From: Schistocerca nitens | Taxonomy: Eukaryota > Arthropoda > Insecta > Orthoptera > Acrididae | Direction: 5' to 3' | DNA: 64,000 nt | NCBI RefSeq assembly: GCF_023898315.1 | Contig: NC_064614.1 | Coordinates: forward strand, 1,056,054,432 to 1,056,118,431 | In this document: positions 11,721 through 21,660 of the stretch, one piece after another | Numbering within the stretch: position 1 is the first letter of the stretch | How the letters are laid out: each line of letters starts with the position of its first letter | The notes under the pieces: model-generated | Told to the model about the DNA's origin: nothing | The model's input: the letters and a program-made list of their open reading frames with translations, nothing else | Databases searched by the model: none | Program-made: the position numbers and the translations under genes

Positions 11721-12044
11721 CTGAGAAATACATATCTGCGGACCGTGATTCTGGAATTTATTCGTTTCGCAATTTGGTTGCCTGAAGATAATGACAACGC
11801 ATTTTGACGAAATAAACCATGAATATCTCAAAGGAAAAGCATCAAGTGCCAGGGATAATGACAGTCAGCTACAACGTACCTCATCCAATGCAGAGAAGAA
11901 AATGACGTGGGAGGAAGAAGCAACTGAAGCTTTGCTTTTCCCTGTTAAAAATCGCTTCTGGATTGATCCTTGTGCAGGAGTATCTTGATGCGCCGAGGAC
12001 AGGTGCTACATCCTGCAAAGAACACATGCGTACTGTCGCATTTC
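11721..12044. other. Unassigned sequence
   Basis: Nothing recognised. It ends at the left target duplication of the next SINE. Confidence 0.4.
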
Positions 12045-12057
12045 ACTAAACTCGCTC

Positions 12058-12263
12058 GCCGGCCGCGGTGGTCTCGCGGTTCTAGGCGCGCAGTCCGGAG
12101 CCGTGCGACTGCTACGGTCGCAGGTTCGAATCCTGCCTCGGGCATGGATGTGTGTGATGTCCTTAGGTTAGTTAGGTTTAAGTAGTTCTAAGTTCTAGGG
12201 GACTGATAACCACAGCAGTTGAGTCCCATAGTGCTCAGAGCCATTTTAACCATTTGATTTTGA
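12058..12263 (+). mobile_element. SINE-1a (class II tRNA-like head), complete
   Basis: A tRNA-like head with B box GGTTCGAATCC is followed by the conserved body (GTGTGATGTCCTTAGG, TTAGTTAGGTTTAAG, AGGGGACTGAT) and the terminal GAGCCATTTGAACCATT-type tail. A perfect 13-bp target duplication, actaaactcgctc, lies at 12045-12057 and 12264-12276. Non-coding. It would be transcribed by RNA polymerase III from its internal A and B boxes and mobilised by a LINE. Confidence 0.95.
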
Positions 12264-12276
12264 ACTAAACTCGCTC

Positions 12277-12990
12277 TAACGTGCTAAATATTCATTGTAT
12301 AAACACGAAACTTACAGCGTGTTCAGGAAGGGCTGTACTAAGTTTTCACTTTTGCTTCATTAGCAGTTAGAAATTTGTAAGTCGTTATATGGATATCGGA
12401 ATACAAGGTACCTCGGCAGATTTCACTGATGAAATAATCTCGGGTTATCAACTGAGTCTGGAGTCGTCTTGTCGCAACGGTCCAACGAGTTTCCAAAACT
12501 ACATCTGTGTTACGGGAATACGACGCAACTTCTCGGCAGGTAACACGAGGAGATTTTATCAAAGATATGTAGAAAATTTACGAAGATGTGTTTTCTGGTG
12601 TCGTTTCAAAATTTTCGACGTGCGGGAATAGTTTAATCTTATTGAATGTAGGTGAAAACATTAGGCAAACAAAATTTAAGAATAATTCAAGTTTTCATTT
12701 GATTCAAATCAAAGAATCATCAGAGATCTACAACACGAGATACTTTGAGTAAAACGTGACATCAAAGCCTAAGCGGTGCCCCATTTGGATTCATTACTAA
12801 AATAGTGTGCTAGGTTTGTGATTAACACATTATGACATTTTCTGACCAAGATTTCTACTCATCTAGAAAAGAAAAATATGCGTGTCACACAAGATGAGGA
12901 ATCTTGTAGGTGTGGAAGAGATATTACAGTATCAATATGAAAATGATACAAAAAGTAAGAGAAATCTATTTTTCTGATAAAGAGTTCCTT
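12277..12990. other. Unassigned sequence
   Basis: Short overlapping frames occur on both strands (12338-12631), but no domain is recognised. Confidence 0.4.
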
Positions 12991-13560
12991 AAGTGAACCT
13001 GATTTCGATTTCGACGTTAATAATAGTCCTCTTATTCAGTGAAGTTTTATAAAAATATGATATTGTTTTATTTTTAGCTGAATCTATTTGTGCAACTTTC
13101 TTCTGGTGGGAGTGGATGTTTGGAAGTCAGACGGTAAGTGTCATTATTTAACAGAGCCATCATTCCTCTGCTTAATTTTATTAAATAGCTTCATTTTGTC
13201 AAGACTTCACCCATGACACAATGAGTATGATTAATGCCTTTTTTCCCCTACTTCAGAGGAGATTTTCCTCGTAACTTCATTAATGAGTACTTAGACTACA
13301 CAATAATTTTATATTATTGCTGCCATTTCATCCTAATACAATTCATTTGGGGCCTGTTAAAACGTAAGGTGCCAGCAATAATATAAAATTATTACCCTGT
13401 GACTTCCAAATATCCATTGCCATGACAAAAGAGGTGCGCAAATAGATTCAGCTAATGCTTGAGCTGTACAACGCAGTATCTTATTTTCATCAATCTTCAC
13501 TGAATAAGTAGGCTATTGTCAACTTTGATGCTGCCAACTTACGTTTTAACAAGACCCAAG
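12991..13560. repeat. Fold-back repeat with two exon-like 56-nt cores
   Basis: The left arm (about 13015-13140, with a continuation at 13300-13326) is the reverse complement of the right arm (about 13370-13545). Shared blocks include CTTATTCAGTGAAG, AGCTGAATCTATTTG, TTTGGAAGTCA and ATAATTTTATATTATTGCTG. The right copy is bounded by its own inverted ends (GGCCTGTTAAAACGTAAG at 13353 and its counterpart near 13540-13555). Both copies carry a 56-nt block between an AG and a GT (13078-13133 on plus, 13451-13396 on minus). The left copy has about 160 bp extra after the block. Element class unknown; probably a non-autonomous DNA element or an inverted duplication. Confidence 0.6.
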
Positions 13561-13937
13561 TGAATTTTGTTAGAATGGTAGCGTAATGAGTGTATGCACA
13601 TACGTTTCTTCAATCTCATTGATTTCTTACCCATGGAATCGTGGTTTATAGAGTGATACCTGTTAGTTCGATAAACTCCACTTTCTTAATGTAATCACTC
13701 TGAGATTGCTTCGTTGACGCTAATCAATCGTCTCCTACTTTACTTTTCCACTGCGGGCATCTTGCCAACAACAACAGAGTGACTGCGACCATCATCAATA
13801 AAAATTGTTGATGGTGTGAGCACATAAGACGCAACTCATTAATCTCGACTGGTTTCATACAGGAATACCTCGTTCTGGAGACCAACGAAGAATTTTCCAC
13901 CGAATAATGTTTGACGAACTCTCTTCTGACAGTGCTC
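13561..13937. other. Unassigned sequence
   Basis: Nothing recognised between the fold-back repeat and the palindromic element. Confidence 0.4.
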
Positions 13938-14905
13938 ACAAGGGAACCTCCCCATCGCACCCCTCTCAGATTTAGTTGTAAGTTGGCGCAGTGGATAGGC
14001 CTTGAAAAACTGAACACAGATCAATCGAGAAAACATGAAGTTGTGTGGAACTATGAAAAAAATAAGCAAAATATACAAACTGAGTAGTCCATGTGCAAGA
14101 TAGGCAGTATCAAGTATAGTCTGCGCTCAGGAGCGCCGTGGTCCTGTGGTTATCGTGAGTACCTGCCGCCTGGAGGTCCTTGGTTCTAGTCTTCCCTCGG
14201 GTGAAAATCTTACTTTCTTTATTTTCGCAAAGTTATGATATGTCCGTTCGTTCATTGACGTCTCTGTTCACTGTAATAGGTTTAGTGTCTCTGTTTTGCG
14301 ACCGCACCGCAAAACCGTGCGATTAGTAGACGAAAGGACGTGCTTTTCCAATGGGAACCGAAAACATTTGATCGCAAGGTCATAGGTCAACCGGTTCCTT
14401 CACAGGAAAACACGTCTGATATATTCTATACGACACTGGTGATGGCATGTGCGTCACATGACAGGAATATGTTGTGCACCCACCTAACTTGTACACTTGG
14501 CGAATGGGTAAAATGATTCTTCTACCTTGCCCGATTTAGGTTTTCTTGTGGATGTGATAATCACTCCCAAAAAGCGATGAAAACTTAAAGAGTTTGTCAG
14601 ATAATAATCGTCTGAAAATAAAAAATTAAAATTTTCGCTCGAGGGAAGACTTGAATCAAGGACCTCCAGTTCCACAGTTGCCCACGCAAACCACGAGACC
14701 ACGGCGCTCGTGAGGTCACATTACCATTGAGGTTGCCTATCTTGCACATGAACTACTCAGTTTGTACATTTTCTCATTATTTTTCACAGTTCCACACAAC
14801 TTCTTCCTGTTTTCTCGATTGACCTGTGTTCAGTTTTTCAAGGCCTATCCACTGTGCCAACTTATAACTAAATCTGAGGGGGGTGCGATGGGGAGGTTCC
14901 CTTGT
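13938..14905. mobile_element. Palindromic element with about 290-bp inverted arms and tRNA-like modules
   Basis: The ends are acaagggaacctcccc and its reverse complement (13938 and 14890-14905). The arms stay complementary inward to about 14227 and 14618, leaving a unique centre of about 390 bp. Each arm contains a tRNA-like stretch: GCGCCGTGGTCCTGTGGTTA, then GGTCCTTGGTTC...CTTCCCTCG (14133-14200; the right-arm counterpart is about 14645-14710 on minus). No transposase is encoded, so it is non-autonomous. No convincing target duplication is seen at the ends. It could be a MITE or fold-back DNA transposon that captured a tRNA-like sequence, or two SINE-like units in inverted order. Confidence 0.75.
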
Positions 14906-15559
14906 CGGTATTACACAACAAACAATCGTAATGACGCATATAATATTAACCTCTCAGCAGTAAGATATGAAAATAAAATCTCAACGCACAATACATGGCT
15001 GTACAGAATAGCAAGCTGCACCAAACATAATGCAAAACGCAAGTGGTGTAGCGAGGGTGTAATATTCCTACCTTCTGCAGTTGGATCCTATTAACTGAAT
15101 ACGTAATAAACTGAAAACCTAAAATTCTTTGACAAAATGAGAAAAGTAAAGTAAATCGCTACTCACAGAAATAAAAGACTATTAGCAATATTTATTTTGT
15201 AAGGGATAGGATATTACGATGAGGTTATTTCTAGCGCATTTGACTCTTCACTATAACCAGTAAAAAATATTACAGAGTAAGGTAAATTTCCGTTGGCAGT
15301 AACGTCACGGAAAATGAAATAATGTGATTGTTATCTATCGCAATGCTCACAAGAGTATTATTTATTACTTTCAGTCTTAATAACTCAAGAGAAATATTAA
15401 CTGCTTGATACACCAATACGTGGCAGAGACTTAATTTAACTGGGCTGTATATCTGGTGTAGACAAGAAATATAATTTACCTTGTCGTAAACCATAGCATT
15501 GTTAAATATTTTTTGATTGAGAAAGTATAAAGTGCCCAACAGGCAAGGATATTTTTAAT
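14906..15559. other. Unassigned sequence
   Basis: AT-rich. Minus-strand frame 15270-15539 has no recognised motif. Confidence 0.4.
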
Positions 15560-16752
15560 TTTTAACATGTCTGCCGCAGTTCTGCATCTATTTATTTGGC
15601 TGAAGGCCTTAAGGTGCGAATTACCTCGTTCCTGTGAAACACAACTAACTCTTTATTCGCATGAAGTGCTAAGTGCTATTTACAAGGGATTTCAGATCGA
15701 TTCCGTATTCCTGGATTTCCGGAAAGCTTTCGACAGTGTCCACACAAGCGGCTCGTAGTAAGATAGCGTGCTTATGGAATATCGTCTCAGTTATGTGACT
15801 GGATCAGGGAGGTCACTGTTCGTCGTAATTGACGGAAAGTAATCGAGTAAAACAGAAGCGATTTCAGGCGTTCCCCAAGGTAGTGTTATAGGCCCTTTAC
15901 TGTTCCTTATCTATATAAACGACTCGGGAGACAATCTGAGCAGCCGTCTTCGGATGTTTGCAGATGACGCTGTCGTTTATCGACTAATAAAGTTATCGGA
16001 AGATCAAAACAAACTGCAAAACGATTAAGAAAAAATATCTGAATGGTGCGAAAAGTGGAAGTTGACCCTAAATAACGAAAAGTGTGAGGTCATCCACATG
16101 AGTACTAAAAGCAACTCGTTAAATTTCGGTTACACGATAAATCAGTCTAATCTAAAAGTCGTAAATTCAACTAAATACCTAGGTATTACAATTACGAACA
16201 ACTTAAATTGGAAAGAACACATGGAAAATGTTGTGGGGAAGGCTAACCAAAGGCTGCGTTTTGTTGGCAGGACACTTAGAAAATGTAACAGACCTACTAA
16301 GGAGACTGCCTACGCTACGCTTGTCCGCCCTCTTTTAGAATACTGCTGCTTGGTGTGGGATCCTTAACAAGTAGGACTGGAAGAGTACATCGAAAATGTT
16401 CAAAGAAATGCAGCACGTTTTGTACTATCGCGAAAATTGGGAGAGAGTGTTACAGAAATGATACAGGATTTGGGCTGGAAATCATTAAAAGGAAGGCGTT
16501 TTTCGTTGCGACGGAATCTTCTAACGAAATTCCAATCACCAACTTTCTCCTCCGAATGCGAAAATATTTTGTTGACACCGACCTACACAGGGAGGAACGA
16601 TCACAACGATAAAATAAGGGAAATCAGAGCTCGTAAGGAAAGTTATAGGAGTTCATTCTTTCCACGCGCTATACGAGTTTGGAATAATAGATAATCGTGA
16701 AGGTGGTTCGATGAACCCTCTGCCAGGCACTTAAATGTAATTTGCAGAGTAT
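15560..16752 (+). mobile_element. CR1-E: CR1-like LINE, 5'-truncated, 3' half
   Basis: Reverse transcriptase motifs in order: FLDFRKAFDSV (about 15712), GVPQGSVIGPLLFLIYIND (about 15870-15925) and catalytic FADD (about 15958). Then come LNNEKCEVIHMSTK, LGITITNNLNWKEH, LVRPLLEYCCLVWDP, an NAARFVLSRKLGES block and a terminal FFPRAIRVWNNR. The 3' UTR ends in TTTGCAGAGTATCCA, where the usual short tandem tail has been replaced by the 5S-derived SINE. The frame is interrupted several times (near 15756, in the 15770-15840 stretch, 16027 and 16366). It is a separate family from CR1-F; both were known to me as abundant locust-type LINEs. Confidence 0.88.
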
Positions 16753-16759
16753 CCACGTG

Positions 16760-17095
16760 GCCAACGGCCTTGCCGCAGTGGTAACACAGGTTCCCGTCAG
16801 ATCACCGAAGATAACCGCTGTCGGACTGGGCTAGCACTTGGATGGGTGACCATCCGGTCTGCCGAGCGCTGTTGGCAAGCGAGGTGCACTCAGCCCTTGT
16901 GAGGCAAACTGAGGAGCTACTTGATTGAGAAGTAGCGGCTCCGGCCTCGTAAACTGACATACGGCCAGGAGAGCGGTGTGCTGACCTCATGCCCCTCCAT
17001 ATCCGTATCCAGAGACGCCTATGGACTGAGGATGACACGGCAGACGGTCGGTACCGTTGGGCCTTCATGGCCTGTTCGGGAGGAGTTTAGTTTTT
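16760..17095 (+). mobile_element. 5S-rRNA-derived SINE (SINE3 type)
   Basis: The first 117 bp (16760-16876) look like a 5S rRNA gene: start GCCAACGGCC, middle GGTTCCCGTCAGATCACCGA, box C-like GGGCTAGCACTTGGATGGG (16828-16846) and end GCTGTTGGC. They are followed by about 220 bp of unrelated body (GAGGAGCTACTTGATTGAG, ACTGACATACGGCC, CCTTCATGGCC). A 7-bp direct repeat, agagtat (16746-16752 and 17096-17102), is a plausible target duplication. The internal 5S-type promoter would recruit TFIIIA and RNA polymerase III. Substitutions relative to a functional 5S and the attached body make a real 5S gene unlikely. Confidence 0.9.
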
Positions 17096-17185
17096 AGAGT
17101 ATAGTTCCTGTGAAATATTATGGGGGGAGGTTATACTCAACAACCGAGCTAGGCTAATAATTGGCTCCTTTTACCGACGTCCCGA

Positions 17186-17369
17186 GGGTTGGATTGGGTT
17201 GGGATGTTTGGGGAAGGAGACCAGACAGTAAGGTCATCGGTCTCATCGGATTAGGGAAGGACGGGGAAGGAAGTCGGCCGTGCCCTTTGAAAGGAACCAT
17301 CCCGGCATTTGCCTGGAACGATTTAGGGAAATCACGGAAAACCTAAATCAGGATGGTCGGACGCGGGAT
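17186..17369 (-). mobile_element. SINE-2, 5'-truncated
   Basis: On the minus strand it begins within the tRNA-like head (ATCCCGCGTCC) and has the family body (CCTGATTTAGGTTTTCCGTG, GGAACGATTTAGGG on plus). It is flanked by a 14-bp duplication with one mismatch, taccgacgtcccga/taccgacctcccga, at 17172-17185 and 17370-17383. It is inserted in CR1-F. Confidence 0.88.
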
Positions 17370-18931
17370 TACCGACCTCCCGACCCAGCAGCATTAGTGG
17401 CAGAACAACTGAGAGAAAATCTGGAATGAATTTTACATAAATTTCCTCAGCATGTTATAGTCTTAGCTGGAGATTTCAATTTACCAGATATAGACTGGGA
17501 CTCTCAGATGTTTAGGACAGGTGGTTGGGACAGAGCATCGAATGACATTATACTGAGTGCACTATCCGAAAATTACCTCGAGCAGTTAAACAGAGAACCG
17601 ACTCGTGGAGATAACATCTTGGACCTATTGATAACAAACAGTCCCGAACTTTCCGACTCTGTAGGCGCAAAACAGGGAATCAGTGATCATAAGGCCGTTG
17701 CAGCATCCCTGAATATGGAAGTAAATAGGAATATAAAAAAAGGAAGGTTTATCTGTTTAGCAAGAGTAATAGGAGGCAGATTTCAGACTACCTAACAGAG
17801 AAAAACAGAAATTTCTATTCCGACACTGACAATGTTGGGTGTTTATGGAAAAAGTTCAAGGCAATCGGTAAATGCGTTTTAGACAGGTACGTGAGGAGTA
17901 AAACTGTGAGGGACGGGAAAAGCCCACCGTGGTTGAACAACAAAGTTAGGAAGTAACTGTGAAAGCAAAGAGAGCTTCACTGCAGATTTAAACGCAGCCA
18001 AAACCTCTCAGACAAACAGAAGCTAAACGATGTCAAATTTAGCGTAAGGAGGGCTATGCGTGAAGCGTTCAGTGAATTCGAAAGTAAAATTCTATGTACC
18101 GATTTGACAGAAAATCCCAGGTAGTTCTCGACTTACGTTAAATCAGTAAGTGGATCGAAACAGCATATCCAGACACTCTGGGATAATAATGGCATTCAAA
18201 CAAAGGATGACACGCGTAAAGCTGAAATACTAAACACTTTTTACCATAGCTGTTTCACAGAGGTAGACCGCACTGCAGTTCCTTCTCTAAATCCTCGCAC
18301 GAACGAAAAAATGGCTGACATCGAAATAAGTGTCCAAGGAATAGAAAAGCAACTGAAATCACTCAACAGAGGAAAGTCCACTTGCCCTCACGGGATACCA
18401 GTTCGATTCTACACAGAGTACGCGAAAGAACTTGCCCCCCTTCTAACAGCCGTGTACCGCAAGTCTCTAGAGGAAAGGATGGGTCGTCGAGCAGATGCGC
18501 AAAACTGTAGGCCTATATCTGTGGCATCGATCTGTTGTATAATTTGAGAACATGTTTTTTGCTCGCTTATCATGTCATTTCTGGAAACCAAGAATCTACT
18601 CTGAAGGGATCAAAATGGATTCCAGAGGCAGCGATCTTGTGAGACCCAACACGCTTTATTTGTTCATGAGACCCAGAAAATATTAGATACAGGCTCCAAG
18701 GTAGATGCCATTCCTAGACTTCCGGAAGGCGTTCGATACAGTTCCTCACTGTCGCCTGATAAAAGAAGAAAGAGACTACGGAATATCAGACCAGCTGTGT
18801 GGCTGCATTGAAGAGTTTTTAGCGAACAGAACACAGCATGTTGTTCTCACTGGAGAGACGTCTACAGACGTTAAAGTAACCTCTGGCTTGTCACAGGGGA
18901 GTGTTGCGGGACCATTGCTTTTCACAATATA

Positions 18932-19300
18932 GAGGGTGGGCAGGAAATGTGTGAAATGCTTGTAGGGACGTTACAGGGCAGGTTGTACTGAGACATAAAT
19001 GTTAAGAAAGAAATTCGATACGTTGCGCCGTTTCAGAGTTATTTAGCATTGAAGTTAGCCAAACAGATCGTCGCGCACGTAAATCCAAGTTTCAGCTAAC
19101 GAGTCAAAGCACTCGTTGGGTAACACCACCCCTGGCAGGCCGCTTGAATGCGAGCGTGCGGCGCCCCGATTGGCTAAATTCTATGCTAAATTACTCGGAA
19201 ACGGAGCAACGTATCGAATTTCTTTCTTAGTATTTATGTCTCAGTACAACCTGCCCTGTAACATCCATACAAGCATTTCACACATTTTCTGACCACCCTG
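18932..19300. mobile_element. TA-flanked MITE with long inverted repeats
   Basis: The 369-bp element has terminal inverted repeats of about 110-120 bp. The left arm reads gagggtgggcaggaaatg, the right arm (reverse complement) cagggtggtcagaaaatg, and both continue through TTACAGGGCAGGTTGTACTG. TA dinucleotides flank it (18930-18931 and 19301-19302), and excising one TA plus the element restores the CR1 reading LLFTI-YINDLV. That is the hallmark of Tc1/mariner-type insertion. There is no coding capacity. The terminal cagggtggtc is shared with the mariner transposon at 43943-45828, which may supply a related transposase. Confidence 0.93.
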
Positions 19301-19330
19301 TATATAAATGACCTAGTAGATAGTGTCGGG

Positions 19331-19400
19331 AGCCGGCCGGAGTGTCCGTGCGGTTCTAGGCGCTACAGTCTGGAACCGAGTGACCGCTACGGTCACTATG
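19331..19400 (+). mobile_element. SINE-1 head only (3' part missing)
   Basis: The sequence matches the SINE-1a head (GCCGGCCGGAGTGTCCGTGCG, GGCGCTACAGTCTGGAACCG, CCGCTACGGTCAC) and stops before the B-box half. Unlike the other SINE-1 copies it lacks the 3' tail, so it was broken after insertion. The 130 bp that follow are unassigned. Confidence 0.7.
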
Positions 19401-19532
19401 TTGTGCTGCGATTTCAAGACTTGGTGAGGGAGGTGCGGAGGTTGAAGGGCTGCTGGTACCATTTGGTGATGTGCGTTTCACTGTGCAGCCATTATTTCAT
19501 AATCAGAAACGGTATTACTAAATGTTCTTTTG

Positions 19533-19765
19533 AGTTGGGCTGTTTGGGGGAGGAGACCAAACAGCGAGGTCATCGGTCTCGTCGGATTTGGGAAGGATGA
19601 GGAAGGAAGTCTGCAGTGCCCTTTCAAAGGAACCATCCCTGCATTTGCCTGGAGTGATTTAGGGAAGTCACGAAAAACCTAAATCAGCATGGGCGGATGC
19701 GGGATTGAACAGTCGTCCTCCCGAATGCGAGTCCAGTGTGCTAACCACTGCGCCTCGTCGCTCGG
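19533..19765 (-). mobile_element. SINE-2, near full length
   Basis: On the minus strand it carries a tRNA-like head (GCGCAGTGGTTAGCACACTG, GTTCAATCCCGC) and then the body with CCTAAATCACTCCAGGCAAA and the GGTCTCCTCCCCCAAACAGC end. A T run (19766-19776) separates it from LINE-B. No clean target duplication was seen. Confidence 0.85.
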
Positions 19766-20554
19766 TTTTTTTTTTGGCTTCTCTAATATAAACAGTAGGT
19801 GAGCTCCTTACAATTGGGCTGATGTAACGGAAAAATAAGTCAGTATTATCGTCTTTGTGTTCTATATACGTTTTTAGTAAGTTTTGCCTAATTTCATCCC
19901 TTTCTTTTCACATTTCTACGAGTAATATTATACGTCTTCTGTTCCGCGCTGGTACAACGGTCATCATTCATTGCCGCAGACGTTTCACTCCCCCCTTTTG
20001 TATGTGTTTCTGCGACATTTTCTTCCTGTGATGCCGAAAGATCTAGTTGACTGGTTGCGTTTCCATTGCCTTCTTGGCTTTCTTGTGTTGTTGGCTCTGA
20101 CGATGTCAGTGTAATATTTGTTTCTTCAGATCATTGTTGTGGAACACTATCAAGGAAAGAATGCTTTCTTGTCTCCTAGTTTTTGAGGCCGTTCTTAATT
20201 CGCTTTTCTTCTTAAAGCTCTGGTAATGTCCCTTAAAATCTTCAACTTCTTATTATAGTCATCAAGAGTGAATCGAAATTATATTACCTACATGTTTTCG
20301 TTTGTTCTTCTTCGCGGATGGATCACTTATGACCACACGTAATCAACATTTGTTGGCCTTCCTTTTCGACCTGTATTCTTTCATACGCAACGAATGGGCT
20401 AGTTTTCGTTGCGCAGACCACGTATGTCGGTTAGTTTTTCTCTCGTCTTCCTCAAAACCTCCGTGTGTTTGTGATTTTTCTGATTTCATTAATGTGATTT
20501 AGATTTGGAGGCCCTAATTCTCTCAGGTCTTTTTCCGCCTGTTTGTACCATTTC

Positions 20555-20755
20555 AAAAATGGTTCAAATGGCTCTGAGCACTATGGGACTCAACTGCTGA
20601 GGTCATTAGTCCCCTAGAACTTAGAACTAGTTAAACCTAACTAACCTAAGTACATCACAAACATCCATGCCCGAGGCAGGATTCGAACCTGCGACCGTAG
20701 CGGTCTTGCGGTTCCAGACTGCAGCGCCTTTAACCGCACGGCCCCTTCGGCCGGC
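20555..20755 (-). mobile_element. SINE-1a, complete
   Basis: Full head and body on the minus strand. An 11-bp perfect target duplication, tgtaccatttc, lies at 20544-20554 and 20756-20766. It is inserted in the 3' region of LINE-B. Confidence 0.95.
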
Positions 20756-21660
20756 TGTACCATTTCGGTCTTGTAGTTTTGTTCTTTAAAAATGCATGGA
20801 ATTCGTGCGTTAAGCTGTTTGAATCCATTCTTTCTAAATGCCCCACGAATTGGATTCTTCTCGTGCGCATTGTGTGTGTTATTTTGGAGATATTTTTTTA
20901 TATATTTCTGCATTGGGTTCTGGATAATGAACACCATCTTCAGTTCTTGGTCCTAGGATTTTCCTTATTATTTTACGTTCTTTCACTTCTAATTCCCCTT
21001 TAATTTTCTGTGTTGAAGATTTAGTGTCTCAGAAGCGTGCAGAGCTTCGGGTTTAATTACTGCTGTTTAGTGTCGTTTTTTGCAGTTCCACGAGGTACTC
21101 TTTTTGATGTAAACGTTTTTTATAACTGAAACGCAGTCTAAATTTTCAGGACTCTTGATCTGACAGATTTTTTTTTCATTACAATTTTCTGCAATCAATT
21201 CACCTAAACATTTAAATTCTTTTACTCGAGAGATGCAATTATTACCACTTTTGAGATCAGAAGATGCATCTTTGATGTCAGTCATAAAATTTGTTTTTTC
21301 AAATGAAATTTCTAATCCTATTTTTGCTGCCTGCTCTTGTAATAATTCCAGCGGTTTCTGTGCATCGGTAATGTCTTGGGCGATAAGTGCCATGTCGTCA
21401 GCAAATGATAAACATTCTAATTCTATGCCCTTACGTTTTGGCCGCAGTCTTTGTGCTGGTGCACCTGCTTTTCTCCATTCTCTAACTACTTCTTCAAGAG
21501 GGTAATTGAAGAGCACTGGGGACGGTCCATGCCCTTGTCGTATTCCTGTGTCTATTTCAAATTCTGTGTTCATTCACCCATAAATTTTACTTTTGATTTG
21601 GTATCCTTGAGTGTTTCTTTCATCATGTTTGTCGTCTTTTGATATAGTCAAAATTCTGCT

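Larger units (their letters stand above)
17103..19330 (+). mobile_element. CR1-F: CR1-like LINE, endonuclease to mid reverse transcriptase
   Basis: It starts inside the endonuclease: LAGDFNLPDIDWDSQMF (about 17464), NILDLLITNSPELSD and the GISDHKAVAA motif (about 17680). A linker and RT then follow: GKSTCPHGIPVRFYTE, QNCRPISVAS, FLDFRKAFDTVPH (about 18706) and LSQGSVAGPLLFTI (about 18890). Reading resumes after an inserted MITE as YINDLVDSVG at 19303. The region between FADD and the 3' end is missing, cut off by a SINE head at 19331. There are many in-frame stops. It is interrupted by SINE-2 (17186-17369) and the MITE (18932-19300). Confidence 0.88.

Noticed and set aside
16760-16876. A functional 5S rRNA gene
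   Set aside because: Substituted relative to 5S, lacks the usual T-run terminator after 120 bp, and is fused to a SINE body with a plausible target duplication.
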